From Brevundimonas sp. SGAir0440 (GTDB lineage Bacteria > Pseudomonadota > Alphaproteobacteria > Caulobacterales > Caulobacteraceae): DNA of 64,000 nucleotides. The DNA is taken from contig NZ_CP039435.1 of NCBI RefSeq assembly GCF_005484585.1, forward strand, positions 2,728,001-2,792,000, given 5' to 3'. Shown piece after piece: positions 25,499 to 34,657 of this stretch (position 1 is the first letter of the stretch; each line of letters begins with the position of its first letter). Position numbers and translations under genes: made by a program. A model generated the notes under the pieces. That model had not been told where the DNA came from. It did not search any database and was given only the letters and a program-made list of their open reading frames with translations.

Positions 25499-28400
25499 AT
25501 GCAGTTCCAGCGCCTCCGGCTCGTCGGCTTCAAGTCGTTCGTCGATCCGGCGGAGGTGCACATCGAATCCGGCCTGACCGGCGTCGTCGGCCCCAACGGC
25601 TGCGGCAAGTCCAACGTCCTTGAAAGCCTGCGCTGGGTCATGGGGGCCAACTCGGCCAAGGCCATGCGCGGTCAGGGCATGGACGATGTGATCTTCGCCG
25701 GGGCCGCCGGGCGTCCTCCGCGCAGCCACGCCGAAGTCAGCCTGACCATCGACAACGCGGCTCGCCGCGCGCCCCAGCCCTTCACCGACAGCCCCGTGCT
25801 GGAGGTGTCGCGCCGCATCGACCGGGGCCAGGGCTCGACCTATCGCATCAACGGCAAGGAGGTGCGGGCGCGCGACGTCCAGCTGCTGTTCGCCGACGCC
25901 TCGACCGGCGCCAACTCCCCCGCCCTGGTGCGTCAGGGCCAGATCTCGGAACTGATCGCAGCCAAGCCGCAGAACCGCCGCCGCATTTTGGAAGAGGCGG
26001 GCGGCGTCGCCGGTCTGCACACCCGTCGGCACGAGGCCGAGCTGCGCCTCAAGGCCGCCGAGACCAATCTGGACCGGCTGGATGACATCGGCCGTGAGCT
26101 GGAGACGGCGCTGAACCGGCTGAAGCGCGAAGCCCGCCAGGCCGAGAAATACAAGAAGATCTCGGCCGAGATCCGCGCCCTTCAGGCCGCCCTGCTCTAT
26201 GTGCGCTGGAACGACGCGCGTCTGGCCGCAGAGGCCGCCGCCGCCGAACTGCGCGAGGCCGACGTCGCTGTCGCCGAAACCACGACCGCCGCCGCCGCCG
26301 CCCAGACGGCCGCCCTGTCCGCCCAGGAAGCCCTGAAGCCCGCGCGGGAGGAGGACGCCGTCGCCTCCGCCCTGCTGCACCGCGCCAGCCTGGAGCGCGA
26401 TCGGCTGGACATGGCCGAACAGGCGGCCCGCGCGGAAGTGGATCGCCTGAAGGCCGAGGCCGCCCGCATCGCCGCCGACGCAGCGCGCGAGGAGGGCATG
26501 GCCGCCGACGCCCGGCGCGAGCTGGAGCGGCTGGACCATGAACTGACCCGGCTGAAGGCCGAGATCGCCGCCGCCCCCGAACGCGGCCCCGAACTGGACA
26601 AGGCTCTGGCCGCCGCCGAGGACGCCCGCAAGGCCGCCGACGGCGAGGTCGAACGGCTGGCGGGGATGCTAGCCGCCGTCGAGGCCCGCGCCAACGCCGA
26701 GACGGCCCGCAAGCGCGACGCCGAGGCGCGACTGACCCGCGTCACCGCCCAGCACGATCAGGCCCGACGCGAACGCGAGGCTTTGGGGCCGCTGGAAACG
26801 CCCGAGCTGGAAACCGCCCGCCAGGCGCTGGAAGCGGCGCAGGCCGACCTTAGCGCTGCGCGCGACGCCGTCGAGGCGGCTGAGGCCACGCGCGGCGATC
26901 TGGCCCGCGCCGAACAGGAGGCCCGCACCGCCGCCCGCGCCGCAGAGGACCGGTTGGGCCGGCTCCAGACCGAGGCGCGCGGCCTGGCCCAACTGCTGGT
27001 CAACGGCAAGCGCGACCATCCCCCCGCTCTGGACAAGGTGCGGGCCGACAAGGGGTTCGAGGCCGCCCTCGCCGCTGCCTTGGGCGACGATCTGGACGCG
27101 GCGCTGGACGCCAAGGCCGCCGCCTACTGGGGCGGGGCGGAGGCGCCCTCCCCGTCCTGGCCCGCCGGGATCACGCTCCTGTCCGACCATGTCCAAGCCC
27201 CGGAACAGCTGACCGCGCGCCTCGCTCTTTGCGGCGTGGTGCCGAAGGCCGAGGCGGCCCGGCTGGCTCAGGCCCTGCCGCCCGGCGCCCGCCTGGTGAC
27301 GGTCGAGGGCGATCTCTATCGCTGGGACGGGTTCGTCAGCCGCGCCGAGGCGCCGCGCCCGGCCGCCGTGCGGCTGGCACAGCGCACACGTCTGGCCGAG
27401 CTGGAGGCCGAGATCGACAAGGGCAGACCGGCGCTGGATCAGGCGCAGGCGGCCCAGAAGACGGCGACGGAAGCCTTCCGCGCCGCCGAGGAGGCGGTCA
27501 AGGCCGCGCGCCTGAAGCCCTTCGCCGCCGACAAGGCCGTGACCGCCGCTCGTGACCGCCTCGAGACCCTGGCCCGCGAGCAGGCCCGCCGCGAGGCGCG
27601 CGCCCAGGCGCTGGACGACACCGTAACCCGGCTGGCGGCCGACGCAGCCGAGGCGCAAGCCGCGCTGGACGCCGCCCAGACTCCCGACGCCCCGTCCGAG
27701 ACGATCGCCGGCCTACGCGACGAACTGACGGCCGCCCGCGCCATGGCCGACGCCGCCCGCACCGCCGCCCAGACCGCCCGGTCGGACCGCGACGCCGAGG
27801 CCCGCGATCGTCAGGGCCGCGAGCAGCGGCTGGGCAGCCTGACCCGCGCGCGCGAAGGCTGGGTGACCAGGGCCAAGGACAGCGCCAGCCGCGTCGCCGC
27901 CCTGGCCAAGGACGCAGACCGGACGGCCGCCCTGCTGAAGCAGGCCGAGGTCGCGCCTCAGGGCTTCGCCGAACAGCGCGGCAAGCTGCTGGACACCCTG
28001 GTCGCCGCCGAACAGAGGAAACAGGCGGCGTCGGACGCCATGGCCGTCGCGGAGACCCAGGCGACCGAGGCCGACCGCGCATCGCGCGCCGCCGAGACCG
28101 CCGCGTCGCAGGCCCGCGAGGCTCGCGCCGGCCTGGCCGCCCGCGCCGAGGCCGCCGCCGAGAAGCTGACCGAGGCCGAAGCCACCCTGCGCGAGACGGC
28201 GCAGATGTCGCCGCAGGAGCTGGGTCAGAAGCTGACCGACGACGCCATCGCCCGGCCGCCCGACGCCGCCGGGGCCGAAAGCCTGCTCTACGGCCTTGAG
28301 CGCGAACGCGAGGCCCTGGGGGCCGTCAACCTGCGCGCCGAGGACGAGGCGGTCGAATACGGCGAGCGGCTGAACAGCATGAAGTCGGAACGGATCGACC

Positions 28401-28936
28401 TGACCCAGGCGATCGCCAAGCTGCGCGACGGCATCGACGAGCTGAACGCCGAGGGCCGCGAGCGGCTGGTGGCGGCGTTCGACGTGATCAACGCCAACTT
28501 CAAGACCCTGTTCGAGGCCTTGTTCGGCGGGGGGCAGGCGGAGCTGAAGCTGGTCGAGAGCGACGACCCGCTGGAAGCGGGGCTGGAAATCTACGCCTGC
28601 CCGCCCGGCAAGCGGTTGTCGGTCATGAGCCTGATGAGCGGCGGCGAACAGGCGCTGACGGCGGCGGCCCTGATCTTCGGCGTCTTCCTGGCCAACCCCG
28701 CGCCGGTCTGCGTCCTGGACGAGGTGGACGCGCCGCTGGACGACGCCAACGTGGACCGCTTCTGCCGGATGCTGCACGAGATGCGCAGCCGCACCGACAC
28801 CCGCTTCATCGTCATCACCCACAACCCCGTCACCATGAGCCGGATGGACCGGCTGTATGGCGTCACCATGCCCGAGCGCGGCATGAGCCAACTGGTCAGC
28901 GTGGACCTGAAACAGGCGGAGACCCTGGTCGCATGA
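25499..28936 (+). CDS. smc: Chromosome segregation protein SMC
   Basis: 1145 aa, the usual bacterial SMC length. Walker A GPNGCGKS at 31-38, two long Ala/Glu/Arg coiled-coil arms (~165-480 and ~640-940) around a hinge (~490-620), ABC signature 'LMSGGEQ' at ~1045 and Walker B '[10 protein letters not shown]' at ~1070. It dimerises through the hinge, forms a ring with ScpA/ScpB and organises the origin region. Downstream of two dsb genes and probably co-transcribed with them and with the next gene (ATGA overlap). Confidence 0.96.
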   Translation: MQFQRLRLVGFKSFVDPAEVHIESGLTGVVGPNGCGKSNVLESLRWVMGANSAKAMRGQGMDDVIFAGAAGRPPRSHAEVSLTIDNAARRAPQPFTDSPVLEVSRRIDRGQGSTYRINGKEVRARDVQLLFADASTGANSPALVRQGQISELIAAKPQNRRRILEEAGGVAGLHTRRHEAELRLKAAETNLDRLDDIGRELETALNRLKREARQAEKYKKISAEIRALQAALLYVRWNDARLAAEAAAAELREADVAVAETTTAAAAAQTAALSAQEALKPAREEDAVASALLHRASLERDRLDMAEQAARAEVDRLKAEAARIAADAAREEGMAADARRELERLDHELTRLKAEIAAAPERGPELDKALAAAEDARKAADGEVERLAGMLAAVEARANAETARKRDAEARLTRVTAQHDQARREREALGPLETPELETARQALEAAQADLSAARDAVEAAEATRGDLARAEQEARTAARAAEDRLGRLQTEARGLAQLLVNGKRDHPPALDKVRADKGFEAALAAALGDDLDAALDAKAAAYWGGAEAPSPSWPAGITLLSDHVQAPEQLTARLALCGVVPKAEAARLAQALPPGARLVTVEGDLYRWDGFVSRAEAPRPAAVRLAQRTRLAELEAEIDKGRPALDQAQAAQKTATEAFRAAEEAVKAARLKPFAADKAVTAARDRLETLAREQARREARAQALDDTVTRLAADAAEAQAALDAAQTPDAPSETIAGLRDELTAARAMADAARTAAQTARSDRDAEARDRQGREQRLGSLTRAREGWVTRAKDSASRVAALAKDADRTAALLKQAEVAPQGFAEQRGKLLDTLVAAEQRKQAASDAMAVAETQATEADRASRAAETAASQAREARAGLAARAEAAAEKLTEAEATLRETAQMSPQELGQKLTDDAIARPPDAAGAESLLYGLEREREALGAVNLRAEDEAVEYGERLNSMKSERIDLTQAIAKLRDGIDELNAEGRERLVAAFDVINANFKTLFEALFGGGQAELKLVESDDPLEAGLEIYACPPGKRLSVMSLMSGGEQALTAAALIFGVFLANPAPVCVLDEVDAPLDDANVDRFCRMLHEMRSRTDTRFIVITHNPVTMSRMDRLYGVTMPERGMSQLVSVDLKQAETLVA

Positions 28937-29346
28937 TCGCCCTGCTGCTCGCGCTCGCTGATCCTCAGCTGGTCCCGACCGGCGTGGGGCGGTTCGCCAT
29001 CTATGCCGACGCCGCCTCGATCGAACGCGAGGGCGACATGGCGCGAATGCGGGAGCTGCAGGTGACCGAGGCGGGGTTCAAGGTCGGAGATGTGACCTAT
29101 GTCGGGGGCTGGTCGCGGTGGGCGTTCGACTGTCGGGCGAGGACGGCGGATCGGTTGGACTTCTCCTCCTTGAAAGCGGACGGGACGGAAGGGCCGGCGA
29201 CCCCGGACCCCGCCCCCGCCTACGACGCCGCGCCGGGCGGGGATGCGGCCGAGCTGCTGGCCATCGCCTGCGGGGCCGACCGGCCCACCCAGGCGCTGAC
29301 GCTGGAGCAGGCCATCAGCCAGGGACAAAGGGCGCTGGCGGACTGA
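28933..29346 (+). CDS. Hypothetical protein (surface-adhesin-E-like fold possible)
   Basis: 137 aa. The ATG overlaps the smc stop (ATGA), implying translational coupling. A very short hydrophobic N-terminus (MIALLLALA) could be a signal. The region '[24 protein letters not shown]', then '[23 protein letters not shown]', resembles the small beta-domain called surface adhesin E, but I am not certain. The last 32 bp overlap the 3' end of mscS on the other strand. Confidence 0.65.
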   Translation: MIALLLALADPQLVPTGVGRFAIYADAASIEREGDMARMRELQVTEAGFKVGDVTYVGGWSRWAFDCRARTADRLDFSSLKADGTEGPATPDPAPAYDAAPGGDAAELLAIACGADRPTQALTLEQAISQGQRALAD

Positions 29347-30460
29347 CGACCCCCTCGGCGGGCTTGTCCGACCCTTGCGGCCATTCGATGCGGTCGCGCG
29401 GCAGGGCCTCGCGGCATTCATCGCGCATGAAGGCCATCAGCTTCTCGCGGATCTCGCAGCGCAGGTCGAAGGCGACCGGGGCCGAGCGGGCGCTGGCCAG
29501 GCAGCGCACCTGAAGCACGCGTTCGGTGATGTCGGTGACCTGCATCACCTGCACGTCGCCGTCCCAGTGTTTGGACGCCTTGACGATGCCCTCGAAGGCG
29601 GTGCGCAGCCGGTCGATGGGCGCTTCGTAATCGACGTAGAAGAAGGCGACGCCGATCAGGCGGGCGTTCTCGCGCGTCCAGTTCTGGAACGGCTTGGTGA
29701 TGAAGTAGGACAGGGGCAGCACCATCCGGCGCCAGTCCCACAGCTTGACCACCACATAGGTCGAGGTGATCTCCTCGACATTGCCCCACTCGTTCTCGAC
29801 GATGACGGCGTCGTCCAGGCGAATGGGCTGGGTCAGGGCGATCTGGATGCCGGCGACCATGTTCGTCAGGATCGGCTGAAGCGCCAGACCGGCGATGATG
29901 CCGACCACGCCGGCCGAGGCCAGAAGGCTGACGCCCCACTGACGGAAGCCGGCGATGGTCATCAGGGCCAGGCCCACGGTGACGATGAACAGCACGACCT
30001 TGGCGACCCGTTGCAGGATGCGGGTCTGGGTCAGGTGCTTCCTGGCCAGCAGATTGTCCTCGACGGCGATATTGTACCGCTTGAGGTGCATGACCGACCA
30101 CATGTCGAGCACGCCCGAGGCCATCCAGCCGAGGGTCAGGATGAACAGGAACAGCAGGGCGCTGCGGATATCCTCGGACGGGCCGGGATCCATCGGCGAG
30201 ACGGTCACGCCGATGCCGATGCCGATGATGATGATCAGAACGCGCAGCTTGACCCGCGCGCGCTCTACCACGCCGCGCCAGAAGAGATCCTTGTTGCGAA
30301 CGACGCGACGCAGGATGGCGAAGGCGATCTTGTGCGTCAGCCAGCCGCCGCCGACGAAGACCAGCAGCACCAGGCCGATGACCGCCCATTCGGGCAGCCA
30401 GTCAAACCGATGCCACAGGGCGCGGATCTGGCGGGTGACGGCGATGATCTCGGGAGGCAT
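29315..30460 (-). CDS. MscS-family mechanosensitive ion channel
   Basis: 381 aa. About five hydrophobic helices precede the pore helix 'LLASAGVVGIIAGLALQPILTNMVAGIQIALTQP' and the beta domain with 'DDAVIVENEWGNVEEITSTYVVVKLWDWRRMVLPLSYF', the MscS hallmark; a cytoplasmic alpha-beta domain ends the protein. Inner-membrane osmotic safety valve. It lies 15 bp after murG in the same direction, so it is likely at the end of the dcw transcript in this genome. Confidence 0.93.
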   Translation of the reverse strand: MPPEIIAVTRQIRALWHRFDWLPEWAVIGLVLLVFVGGGWLTHKIAFAILRRVVRNKDLFWRGVVERARVKLRVLIIIIGIGIGVTVSPMDPGPSEDIRSALLFLFILTLGWMASGVLDMWSVMHLKRYNIAVEDNLLARKHLTQTRILQRVAKVVLFIVTVGLALMTIAGFRQWGVSLLASAGVVGIIAGLALQPILTNMVAGIQIALTQPIRLDDAVIVENEWGNVEEITSTYVVVKLWDWRRMVLPLSYFITKPFQNWTRENARLIGVAFFYVDYEAPIDRLRTAFEGIVKASKHWDGDVQVMQVTDITERVLQVRCLASARSAPVAFDLRCEIREKLMAFMRDECREALPRDRIEWPQGSDKPAEGVVSPPAPFVPG

Positions 30461-30475
30461 GAGCTTCCTAACGCG

Positions 30476-31573
30476 TCAAGGCCTTTGCGGTTGAGCCGTC
30501 GCCTCGACGAGGTCGGCCAGGCGTTGAGCGGCGTCGGGGATGGCGACGCTGCGGGCGGCGGCGGACATGGCCGACAGGCGCGCCGGATCGGACAGGACGC
30601 CGGTCAGGGTCGAAGCCAGGCGATCGACGGTCAGGTCGTCTTCCAGAATGACCTCGGCCGCGCCCGCATCGGTCAGGGCCTTGGCGTTCAGGCGCTGGTG
30701 GTCGTCGGTGGCGATCTTTAGCGGGATGAGGACGGACGGCAGGGCCGCGACCGCCAGTTCGGCGCAGGTCGAGGCGCCGGAGCGGCCGACGACCAGGTGC
30801 GCCCTGGACAGTCGGTCAGCCATGTCGCGGAAGAAGGGGGCGACCTCGGCCTCGATCCCCGCCTCCAGATAGATCTGGCGCGCGGTCTCCAGCGTCTCGG
30901 GGCGGGACTGCTGCTGCACCTTAAGGCGGCGGCGCAGGGCCTCGGGCAGGGCGGCCAGGGCGCGGGGCGTGGTCTCGGAAAGGATGCGGGCGCCCTGGCT
31001 GCCGCCGGTGACCAGCAGATGGATCGGGCCGTCGGCGGCGGGCGCGACATAGGGGCGGTCGAACAGGGCGCGGATCTCGGACCGCACCGGCGAGCCGACG
31101 ACGTGGGAGCGGCCCTGGACCTTGGCCGGCGCGCGTTCCAGCGTCGGGAAGGACGAGGCGACCTGACCGACATAGGGGGCCAGGATGCGATTGGTGCGGC
31201 CCAGGACCGCGTTCTGTTCATGGATCACCGTCGGTCGCTGGGACGTGACGGCGGCGACCAGGGCCGGGGCGGACGGATAGCCGCCGAAGCCGACGACGAT
31301 GTCGGCGCCCAGCCGGTCGAAGGCCGTTCGCGCCTGGACCACGCCCTTGAAGATGGCGACGCCGGCCTTGATCAGACCCAGGGGGCCGGAGCCGGTGGCG
31401 GCGTCCAGCGCCAGCCGTTCCTCGGCGGGGAAGGCGTGGGCGTATTGTTCGCCCCGGTGATCAGTCGCCAGCACCACGCGCCAGCCGCGCGCCGCCATCT
31501 CGCGCGCCAGGGCCTCGGCCGGGAACATATGGCCGCCGGTGCCGCCGGCGGCGACGACGCAGAGCTGGGTCAT
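30476..31573 (-). CDS. murG: UDP-GlcNAc:lipid I N-acetylglucosaminyltransferase
   Basis: 365 aa. GT-B glycosyltransferase with the N-terminal G-loop 'AAGGTGGHMFPAEALA', a second Gly-rich loop 'LVTGGSQGARILSE' and the C-terminal 'VVGRSGASTCAELAVAALPSVLIPL' that binds UDP-GlcNAc. It converts lipid I to lipid II at the inner face of the membrane. A 396-bp gap full of repeats separates it from ftsW. Unlike the usual order, murC does not follow; mscS does. Confidence 0.96.
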   Translation of the reverse strand: MTQLCVVAAGGTGGHMFPAEALAREMAARGWRVVLATDHRGEQYAHAFPAEERLALDAATGSGPLGLIKAGVAIFKGVVQARTAFDRLGADIVVGFGGYPSAPALVAAVTSQRPTVIHEQNAVLGRTNRILAPYVGQVASSFPTLERAPAKVQGRSHVVGSPVRSEIRALFDRPYVAPAADGPIHLLVTGGSQGARILSETTPRALAALPEALRRRLKVQQQSRPETLETARQIYLEAGIEAEVAPFFRDMADRLSRAHLVVGRSGASTCAELAVAALPSVLIPLKIATDDHQRLNAKALTDAGAAEVILEDDLTVDRLASTLTGVLSDPARLSAMSAAARSVAIPDAAQRLADLVEATAQPQRP

Positions 31574-31595
31574 GGGCGAGGCTCCGAAAAAGAGG

Positions 31596-31664
31596 GTCTG
31601 AATAGTCTGAAGTTCAGACGGTGGGCAGGCAAAAACACCGTCTAATTCGTCTAATCTGTCTAAT
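31596..31664. repeat. 9-bp iterated motif and hairpin in the murG leader
   Basis: GTCTGAA at 31596 and 31605 (9-bp period); the second copy plus TTCAGAC at 31613-31619 makes a 15-bp palindrome. GTCTAAT occurs at 31640, 31649 and 31658 (9-bp period again). Between them AGACGGTG (31616-31623) pairs perfectly with CACCGTCT (31636-31643). All lie 23-91 bp upstream of the murG ATG. Confidence 0.7.
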
Positions 31665-31811
31665 GTCGGCGGGGAATGGCGCGGCGAGGAATGGGGCGGC
31701 GACAGGATCGCACGGTTTTACGGCGTGGGCAGGAGACGGTCGCTGGTCGGCTCTAGGCGTTTGATATTGCTGGGGCGCCGCTTTCCAAATGCGTTGTATG
31801 CCTCGTTCTTT

Positions 31812-31966
31812 CGTCATCCTCCGACGAGCGGAGCGAGATCGGGGGACCCAGCGGCGCCGGAGGCGATGCGTCCGCCACGAGATGTTCGACTTGCTTAGTC
31901 CGCGACAGTTTCGCGCTCGCGCGCGCCGCTGGGTCCCCCGATCTCGCTTCGCGCCGGAGGATGACG
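31812..31966. repeat. Inverted-repeat element (second family) between ftsW and murG
   Basis: Arms of ~44 bp (31812-31856 and 31924-31966) are near-perfect inverted copies: each reads GTCATCCTCCG, a few variable bases, then AGCGAGATCGGGGG and ACCCAGCGGCG. The ~67-bp centre has nothing recognisable. The right arm starts 3-4 bp after the ftsW stop. Unlike the 7762 and 33761 elements in sequence, but similar in size and layout. The rest of the 31574-31969 gap (31665-31811) holds no gene that I can see. Confidence 0.88.
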
Positions 31967-31969
31967 ACG

Positions 31970-33145
31970 TCAAAGCAACCGCCGCCCCAGGGTCAGGCTG
32001 GCGCCGGGTTCGTAGGCGCCGGGGCGGCGTCGGGTCAGGGCGAGCGCAAAGCCCATGGTCAGGCCCATGGCCAGCATGGAGGAGCCGCCATAGCTGATGA
32101 AGGGCAGGGTCATGCCCTTGGTCGGGATCAGGTTCAGGTTCACCGCGACGTTGATGCAGGCCTGTAGCCCGATCAGCATGAACAGGCCCGCCGCCGCCGT
32201 CTGTTCGAACGGATCGGTCAGCTTCATGGCCCGGCGCATGCCGCGAATGACGATGAAGGCGTAGAGGCCGATCATGATCAGGCTGAGGATCAGGCCGAAC
32301 TCCTCGGCGCCGACGGAATAGATGAAGTCGGTGTGCAGGTCGGGCACGCGACGCTTCATCACGCCCTCGCCGATGCCCCGACCCAGCAGGCCGCCGGCGC
32401 GGATGGCCTCGGAGGCGCTGTCGATCTGGTGGGTGTCGGTCGTCTCGGGCGAGAAGAAGCGGCTGAGGCGGTCGCGCATGTGTCCGAAGACGAAATACAG
32501 CGACACCAGCCCCGCCATGCCCAGGCTGGCCAGAACCGCCATCCATTTGAACGGCACGCCCGCCATGAAGAAGACGGCCATGAAGGTGGTGGTGATCAAA
32601 AGCGTCTGGCCGATATCGGGCTGGATCAAGAGCAGGGAGACGGTCAGGGCGTAGAAGCCGAAAGCGATAGTCACGCCGGGCACCCCCTGCCCCTTTTGCG
32701 CCTCGGCGAACATCCAGGCGGCGAAGACGATCAGGCCGGGCTTGGCGAACTCGGACGGTTGCAGGCTGAAGGGGCCGAAGTTCACCCAGCGGGCGGCCCC
32801 CTTCACCGTGTCGCCGATGAAGGGCAAGGCCATCATCACGACGATGGCGCCGAACAGGGCCAGGACCGCGATGCGTCGCACGCCGCGCGGCGACATCAGC
32901 GAGGTCGTCAGCATGATGCTGAGCCCCACGCCCGAAAAGACCATCATCCGCCAGGAATAGTGGAAGGGGTCGGTGATCGACTCATCGGCCAGGATGGCGG
33001 CGGGGCTGGAGGCGAAGCTGAGCGCGACGCCAAGCCCCATCAGCGCGAGCGCCGCGCCCAGTAAGCCTCGATCCACGGTCCAGAACCACTGGGCCACATG
33101 GCTTTGGTCGTTGCGGGAAAAGGCGGGGGTGTAGGGAGCGCTCAT
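31970..33145 (-). CDS. ftsW: Peptidoglycan glycosyltransferase FtsW (SEDS family)
   Basis: 391 aa, about ten membrane helices. SEDS landmarks: 'GAARWVNFGPFSLQPSEFAKPGLIVFAAW', 'QPDIGQTLLI' and the C-terminal 'FISYGGSSMLAMGLTMGFAL'. It polymerises lipid II for septal peptidoglycan with FtsI. ATGA overlap with murD upstream. An inverted-repeat element begins just past its stop. Confidence 0.96.
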   Translation of the reverse strand: MSAPYTPAFSRNDQSHVAQWFWTVDRGLLGAALALMGLGVALSFASSPAAILADESITDPFHYSWRMMVFSGVGLSIMLTTSLMSPRGVRRIAVLALFGAIVVMMALPFIGDTVKGAARWVNFGPFSLQPSEFAKPGLIVFAAWMFAEAQKGQGVPGVTIAFGFYALTVSLLLIQPDIGQTLLITTTFMAVFFMAGVPFKWMAVLASLGMAGLVSLYFVFGHMRDRLSRFFSPETTDTHQIDSASEAIRAGGLLGRGIGEGVMKRRVPDLHTDFIYSVGAEEFGLILSLIMIGLYAFIVIRGMRRAMKLTDPFEQTAAAGLFMLIGLQACINVAVNLNLIPTKGMTLPFISYGGSSMLAMGLTMGFALALTRRRPGAYEPGASLTLGRRLL

Positions 33146-34653
33146 GACGCGGTTTCCGGGACGGCGCCGAGAGCCAGAACGGCGGCGCGGAAGGCCTCGC
33201 CGCGCGCCTCGAAGTCCTTGAACTGATCGAAGCTGGCGCAGGCGGGGGACAGGAGGACGATCTGGTCGCCGCCGGCAAAGGCCGCATCGGCGGCGGCGGC
33301 GGCCACGGCGTCGTCGAGGGTGCGGGCGATGACGTGAGGCGTGTCAGCCAAGGTGGCGGCGAAGGCCGGGGCCGCGTCCCCGATCAGATAGGCCTTGGCG
33401 ATGCGGGGGAAGAGGTCGGCGAGGTCCGCGATGCCGCCGGCCTTGGGCACGCCGCCGGCGATCCAGAAGACGGAACGGTAGGAGGCCAGGGCCTGACGCG
33501 CGGCGTCGGCGTTGGTGGCCTTGGAATCGTTGATGAAGCGCACGGAGCCCAGGCGGCCGACCGCCTCCATGCGATGGGCCAGGCCGGGGAAGGACAGCAG
33601 GCCGGCGACGGCGGCGTCGTGGGTGACACCCAGAGCGCGGGCGGTCGCATAGGCGAAGGCGGCGTTCTGGGCGTTGTGGCGGCCGGGAAGGGAACGGGCG
33701 GCGGTGAGGTCGGCGATGATTTGGCCGTCCTTCAGAACAGCGCCGGGCAGCGCCACGTAGCCTTCTCCCCTCGGGGGAGAAGGTGGGCGGCGGAGCCGCT
33801 CGGATGAGGGGGCTGTATCCTCCGGCTGGCCGCCAGCCGACGAGGGTCCGACAAACCCCTCATCCGTCTCGCTCCGCGAGCCACCTTCTCCCCCAAGGGG
33901 AGAAGGATTGGACGAGATAGCGATCACACGTTGGGAAAGTCGGGACGCAATCCCCTGCCCCCAGGTATCGTCCACGCCGACCAAGGCCACGCCGTCTGCC
34001 CCCTGCCCTGCGAAGATGCGCGCCTTCGCCGCGACATAGCCGTCCATGCCGCCGTGGCGGTCCAGGTGGTCGGGGCTGATGTTGGTCAGGATGGCGACAT
34101 CGGGGGCGAAGGTCGTGGTCAGGTCCAGCTGGTAGCTGGAGACCTCGATGACATAGACGGCGTCGGGCGTCGGCTCGGGCAAGGCGAGGACGCCGACGCC
34201 GATATTGCCGCCGACGTGGACCGTCAGGCCCGCCGACTTCAGCACCCAGCCGATCAGGGCGGTCGTCGTGGACTTACCGTTGGTGCCGGTGATGGCGACG
34301 ACGCGCGGCCGCTGATCCTTCGGTCGGGCGGCCAGGGCTCGGGCGAACAGTTCGATGTCGCCGAGGACGGGCACGCCGGCCGCGCGGGCCAGGTCCACGG
34401 TCCAGTGCGGCCTGGGATGGGTCAGGGGCGCGCCGGGCGACAGGACCAGGGCGGCGAAGTCGGACCAGTCGGCGGCGGCCAGATCCTCGACCGTGAAGCC
34501 CTCGCCTATCGCCTGCGCCCGGCCGGCCTCGCCGTCGTCCCAAAGGATCGGGGTCGCGCCCCCGGCCTGAAGGGCGCGCGCGGCCGTGATCCCCGAACGT
34601 CCCAGGCCAAAGACCGCGACCCGCCTGCCTTCAAAGCCGGGAACGGAGATCAT
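33142..34653 (-). CDS. murD: UDP-N-acetylmuramoyl-L-alanine--D-glutamate ligase with an in-frame repeat insertion
   Basis: 503 aa; MurD is normally ~440-470. Rossmann-like N-domain (~1-100), ATP loop GTNGKST at 123-129, 'NISPDHLDRHGGMDGYVAAK' and the C-terminal domain from 'GLAHRMEAVGRLGSVRFINDSKATN'. Residues ~249-298 (SSNPSPLGGEGG... to ...SPPRGEG) are the translation of the palindromic element at 33761-33906, inserted in frame in the central domain after strand 'RVIAIS'; without it the protein is ~453 aa. All catalytic motifs remain, and the gene sits in an essential operon with ATGA overlap to ftsW, so the insertion is probably tolerated. Confidence 0.95.
   Translation of the reverse strand: MISVPGFEGRRVAVFGLGRSGITAARALQAGGATPILWDDGEAGRAQAIGEGFTVEDLAAADWSDFAALVLSPGAPLTHPRPHWTVDLARAAGVPVLGDIELFARALAARPKDQRPRVVAITGTNGKSTTTALIGWVLKSAGLTVHVGGNIGVGVLALPEPTPDAVYVIEVSSYQLDLTTTFAPDVAILTNISPDHLDRHGGMDGYVAAKARIFAGQGADGVALVGVDDTWGQGIASRLSQRVIAISSNPSPLGGEGGSRSETDEGFVGPSSAGGQPEDTAPSSERLRRPPSPPRGEGYVALPGAVLKDGQIIADLTAARSLPGRHNAQNAAFAYATARALGVTHDAAVAGLLSFPGLAHRMEAVGRLGSVRFINDSKATNADAARQALASYRSVFWIAGGVPKAGGIADLADLFPRIAKAYLIGDAAPAFAATLADTPHVIARTLDDAVAAAAADAAFAGGDQIVLLSPACASFDQFKDFEARGEAFRAAVLALGAVPETAS
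33761..33906. repeat. Palindromic REP-like element, copy 2, inside murD
   Basis: Same architecture as 7762-7909. Perfect 10-bp hairpins at 33761-33783 and 33884-33906, inner hairpins GCGGC-GGA-GCCGC and CTCGC-TCC-GCGAG, and tails CGGATGAGGGG in inverted orientation. The ~43-bp centre differs from copy 1. No stop codon arises in the murD frame over the whole element. Confidence 0.93.
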
Positions 34654-34657
34654 CGGA

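Noticed and set aside
23648..26539. 963-codon open frame on the minus strand opposite lovR, the dsb genes and 5' smc
   Set aside because: It is the GC3-bias shadow of well-identified genes on the other strand; the translation is low-complexity Gly/Ala/Arg/His without any family motif.
31789..32097. Arg-rich open frame across the inverted element near ftsW
   Set aside because: It is the translation of the repeat arms and antisense ftsW; such peptides arise wherever the element occurs.
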